From contig CAMZMU010000055.1 in assembly GCA_947311845.1 (NCBI GenBank), forward strand, positions 21,632,465 to 21,696,464: a stretch of DNA of 64,000 bases, given 5' to 3'. The position numbers were made by a program, and so were the translations under genes. Numbering within the stretch: the first letter of the stretch is position 1; the number at the start of each line of letters is the position of its first letter. The stretch is from Poa pratensis (Eukaryota > Streptophyta > Magnoliopsida > Poales > Poaceae). Below the pieces are notes generated by a model. That model saw only the letters and a list, made by a program, of their open reading frames with translations. It had not been told where the DNA came from and made no database searches. Below, in pieces: positions 59,901 to 64,000 of this stretch.

Positions 59901-62592
59901 ACTAACCCGTGTGCGATTGTAGAAATTAAAGGACTAGGGAGCTTTGTATGCTCACCACGAGTACATCGGTTGGCTCAGCGAGGCTTGAGGAAGACGGACG
60001 GCGTCGAAATCATCCGCGAAGCTCGGCGGCCGGAGTTGGAGAAGACGACGGATTTCTCCCTCCCTAGAGCTTCCCAGCACGCGAGAGTAGATGAGGAGGA
60101 CAAGGGAGGCATGGCGGAGCTTCCCAGCCCCTCGAATAAGCACGGGGAGGTCGGAATCGAGCGCACGGCGGCGGCTCCCGCACGGCTAGGGTTAGAGTTT
60201 CCCGTTGATTTCTGGGGAAAGAGGAAGATAGAGAGGCGAGGTGAGGTAGAGAGAGAGATGGGGACGTCTCCCGTGCTTCTTATCCCCGCAAGCAAGAAGG
60301 CAAGCAGGAGGTGGCACGGCGGCGTCGTCCTCTGCCTTCTGGCAAGAGGAAGAAGAAGAGGAAAACGAAAAGGAAATGCCATTTTGCGAAAAACCCCCTG
60401 GGTTTCCGGGAAATAGCAGAATCAGTGTAAACAGGCCCCTGGTTCCTGTTTTTGGACTGTTTTAAGGTTATAAAAATTACAGAGAAGTCCCTGGACAGTT
60501 TAGAATCCTAAAATTGAGTTATTTCCAGTTAAGGACATAAATATTTGAATTATTTTAGAATATTTGCATGATTTGAATTTATTTGAATTACAAAATGTGT
60601 TTGGCATAATTGAATTTATTTTACATTACTAAATTTGTAGCTTACAGTTTATATTTTTGTTGAGCATTATTTGCATAATAATTTATTTATTACCATTTGA
60701 TTATTTGGGAATTTGCTATATTATAAATTCATTTGGAATGGTAATGGTTTTGGTCATAGTGGAATTTATTTTCTACTACAAAAGTTATTTCTTATAACTT
60801 CTGTTTTTGGTGGGACATTAATAACAACATGAATATGTATTTTGCTATAATGATCATTTGTGAATATTTTGCATACTTTGAATTCATTCTCCAATTAAAA
60901 GGAATTTAACCAAATTGGATTTATTATTTACTCACAATTGTATAAGTTGTGAGTTTTTGTGGGGTTATATTTATAGCAACATAAATGAATACATACATTG
61001 CTATACTATTGTTTGTGAGTATTTGCTACTTTCAATATTAATTAATATTTCTTACTTGAATTCACAAAGTAGGTGGTTATAGGTAATCAAACTATAGATT
61101 TCAATAGATGTCCAAGAGATGGATTAAGTGTTTGATAAAATATTGGGCAACACCCAAATTATGGTCCATCAGTATATGCATGAAGTCACACTGTGGTGCC
61201 TGCAGAGAGTATGCACAATGTTTTAACAAACTCCATGCCACACATGAAATATTGCCTCAGTGGTTTTAACTTGTGATACCTGACATCTTAATCATGTGAA
61301 AACATGATCATATGTGTATAGATACACAAGGTAGTGATATCCTGCCTGTGATTAGGACTTATGATAAAATAGATGAATAGAATGATGAGAACAGAATCAT
61401 ACTTGATTCTCTCACTCATACTGATAATAACAAAAATGATATTCTCCCTTTTTAAAGATCAAATTATTATGTGTGTGGAAGCAAGTTGCTTATACAAGGG
61501 ATTATCAGTTAGTCCATGGGTTCCATTTACCACATGTCCAAATTCATCTCATCATGAGAATAAATATTTGAACAAGCCAAGTGGCTCTTGTCACTGGATG
61601 AACTTGTGAACTCCTCTCCTATGAGACATGTTCACACTCACATGAATTAGTGAAGTAACTCATGTGATTTCATTAATTGGTGATAGAAGAATGTATATGT
61701 GTTTTATGACATCTCAATTTGCCTTATGCATACAAAAGAATTTGTTAACAAGATAATCAGTCTTGTCACCAAATTACTTCATATATTACAAAGGTTGAGA
61801 TGTTCTGAATTATCTGACCTTCTATTTATTTGTATATGACACTCAATTGTTTGAGCATACAAGAGTGATTTGTTAACAAGGTGATTAGGCTTGTTACCAA
61901 ACTACTTCTATATAACACAAACCTTAGAATATCACACTATTTGTAGAGAAGTTAATAAGAGTAAATTTTGATATTGGAGTTTCCAAATACTTAGTAATGG
62001 ACTAGCATAATACTTCTATGCATATCAAAGAAATTCTTCTTCATAATCTTCTTGTTGAACTTCCTCCTTTCTTGTGTTGCCTTCTCTTGTAGAATGATTT
62101 TGAGAAGATTAGGAGATAAGAAGATAAGATAGTCTTGATAGGATAAGTAGATCTAGATTAAGATTTAGTTTAGTCTTTTATCCACCTTCCGTATATTCCT
62201 TCTTTTCTTTTCTTTAAGATATGTACTTATTCGATTAATGATGTAAGTCATACTCATCATTTGATTTATAGTTTCTTGTATTATTCGTTTGTAACCAATT
62301 GTTTGAGAATTTAGATAAGACAAGATTTTGAAGTTTATAGCACTCATGTTGATGACTAAGTCTAATCCACCAACATCAGCGAAACCTCGATGTATGTTTC
62401 ACAAGTTTGGTTCCAAGTTTTTAAGTTATTCGACATCTATGGTCATTCTCAACTAGTCTTTCGAGTGGTGGTTGAACACTCTATGACTTCGTTGAAAAAG
62501 TTTTAAATTTTCTCGTATTTTCAGATGCATGCTATGCAAATGCACAAATCTAATTTAACCCCTTTCTACTCTCTGAACTACGGGTCATTACA
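56968..62592 (-). mobile_element. Giant LTR (about 5.6 kb) of a Gypsy-type element
   Basis: Begins TGTAGTGACCC and ends GGGTCATTACA (inverted ends). Directly right of it is GTATCTCCCCCTTAAAATC, which on the minus strand is a polypurine tract, so this would be the 3' LTR of a minus-strand element. The first 290 nt recur at 63705-64000. Sequence between is AT-rich (58500-59650, 60450-62500) with a GC-rich centre (59700-60400) where open frames have no recognisable domain. Confidence 0.7.
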
Positions 62593-63704
62593 GTATCTCC
62601 CCCTTAAAATCAACTTCGTCCCGAAGTTGCGGTTTCCCTCACGTATGGATGAGTGTAAATCACTTCTTACAATATCATCTTCTCCAAACCTTCTTCCTAC
62701 AACACCAAGTAACAACCAAATCTATACCGCTGAATGGATCTGCCTTCACTTTCCACCTTTCTATTCAAACGTCCATCAAATTTACCTAATGGTTTCTCGA
62801 AGAATTCAGGGTACTGCCACAAGGTTGTGATTTCCCAACAATTCCCCGGTTAAGAGATATCCTTTCTAACATCCAATAACTTCCCGGAGTACAATTGATA
62901 AGTCCACCATGACGCGAACAACCAATAAGATCTCCCGTAAATCAGATAATCACTCTCACTAGCATTCCAGTTGGCTTACCTAGAGTCTAGAGAAGAAGAC
63001 CTATTGCACAACAGGGTGCAATTGGTGATAACATAACTCTAAAATAGAATAAGTTGTTGGTTATCTAGTCCAAACTCGGCTGATATAACAACTCTTTCAT
63101 TTGTCTGTTGCTGGAATTTGATTCTTTTATTTCGATTTATCAAACGATGTGCCTCTTCAATCTTATGTTGGTTCAACCTCCAACTGATTCCTTGGATCTT
63201 AGGATGTCAATCCTATGGCAATCATCCTTCTCTACTGCTACCCCGTATAAATGATGACTTCACTATATCTTGACATCACATGTCTCTATTGGCAACATGC
63301 CAAATAACTAACTCCTTGGGCTATCGACAATCTAGGAACTCATCTCCCATGGTCCTGATGTGTGTTCTTTGGAACATTGAACTTTGAACTCTTGTTGCCT
63401 TGTTCTCGATGATACTACTATCTCGCTTTGCTTGAAATATCAGACTTTGTTGTTGTCTGCTAAGTATTGAATTTGTTGCTTCATACTCCTCTACCACCAA
63501 CTTCATGACTCTTTTAGACATATAAGTCATGTACTACTTCTTCTTGATCTTTTTCCAGAGTTTAATTGTGCCTTATGACTTCCAACACCCATTTCTTCCA
63601 TCAAGTTACGACAACTTCCAACTATATGTGACTACATACTGCGGCTTCTTCCATCGTTTTTCAGTTCTCGCTTGATATCCTTCACTATATCATCTTCAGT
63701 AAGC
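62593..63704 (-). mobile_element. Short interior between the two long LTRs
   Basis: Starts with the polypurine-tract complement (TCTCCCCCTTAAAA). Only about 1.1 kb, with scattered small frames and no gag or pol motif. No canonical tRNA primer site is seen beside the right LTR. Either a very reduced non-autonomous element or a truncated one with a second LTR inserted. Confidence 0.5.
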
Positions 63705-64000
63705 TGTAGTGACCCAGCACACCACTGCATGTTGTAGTGTACAAGTCGTTGACATAATACTCACAGAAGGACCAATCCGTAAATATTACATTCTTCAGAG
63801 TAGTACAACAGAAACATAATCGGTCCATGGTAACACTATAGGATTACAACACTAATCAATACAAAATCTCGAGAACCTCCTTTACATACAGAAGTAGGTC
63901 TCGTGCAAATGAAACTCGCAAAAAGATCCAAGTCGAAGTGCTAAGCTGGATATCAGCTCTACCTCTAATTTCTGATCCACTACTGCTGTTGTCACGGCCC
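63705..64000 (-). repeat. Second copy of the long LTR, start only
   Basis: TGTAGTGACCCAGCACACCA and the next 275 nt match 56968-57260 with about a dozen differences by eye. It runs off the window. Confidence 0.85.

Noticed and set aside
59781..60416. 211-residue ORF in the giant LTR
   Set aside because: Lies in the GC-rich centre of an LTR and no domain is recognised; kept only as part of the LTR.

Overview
This window is nuclear DNA from a grass. The features that say so are short exons separated by GT-AG and a few GC-AG introns, plastid-targeted PsbW, plant-type RabGGTase and NAD-kinase-like genes, Stowaway and PIF/Harbinger MITEs, a Helitron, and Gypsy LTR retrotransposons with tRNA-Asp or tRNA-Met primer sites. 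The LTR families and the CTCCCTC-type Stowaway ends suggest Pooideae, probably Triticeae or a close relative. That placement is inference from family style, not a database match.

Genic left part (1-28.5 kb). A GH47 alpha-mannosidase/EDEM-type gene (MNS5-like; 3' 14 coding exons, 548 residues; 5' end outside the window) runs forward to 8339. It converges on psbW (9001-9491, minus). A single-exon NAA38/LSMD1-like copy with two compensating frame changes lies at 10998-11450 (plus). It converges on the Rab geranylgeranyltransferase alpha gene (11987-15746, minus, 8 exons, a 1-nt frameshift near the C-terminus). A 4.25 kb non-autonomous Helitron (16299-20551) carries a solo LTR (17538-19778) flanked by a perfect CAAAC duplication. 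Next is a Mutator-like element (21232-25807) filled with a 42-bp tandem array, then a CaM-dependent NAD kinase-like/zeta-fold kinase gene (25999-28518, minus, 8 exons) with an in-frame TAA at codon 15.

Transposon block (28.7-41.5 kb). An L1-type LINE on the minus strand is split by a very young 9.5 kb Athila-like Gypsy element (31007-40519, perfect ATGAT duplication, almost identical LTRs). The Gypsy element has gag-protease but no visible RT/RNaseH/integrase; it carries a second 370-residue ORF in that place.

42-53 kb. A conserved plant gene of unknown function (47417-52849, minus, at least 6 exons) has had its last exon and 3' flank duplicated downstream. The two copies are separated by a Gypsy LTR fragment, and copy A carries a Stowaway insertion whose empty site survives in copy B.

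54-64 kb. Nested retrotransposon debris. A CCGG-box-rich LTR fragment abuts a short-LTR Gypsy element (LTR, tRNA-Met-type primer site, gag). That gag is cut by a giant-LTR element (LTR about 5.6 kb, interior about 1.1 kb) whose second LTR runs off the window.

The genes are ordinary housekeeping genes (ER quality control, photosystem II, protein acetylation, Rab prenylation, NADP supply) and do not form a pathway cluster. I found no convincing novel biological system. The most interesting items are the lesions in three neighbouring genes, the duplicated alternative terminal exon, the replaced pol region of the young Gypsy element, the 1.15 kb intronic hairpin and the CCGG-box clusters in LTR promoters.
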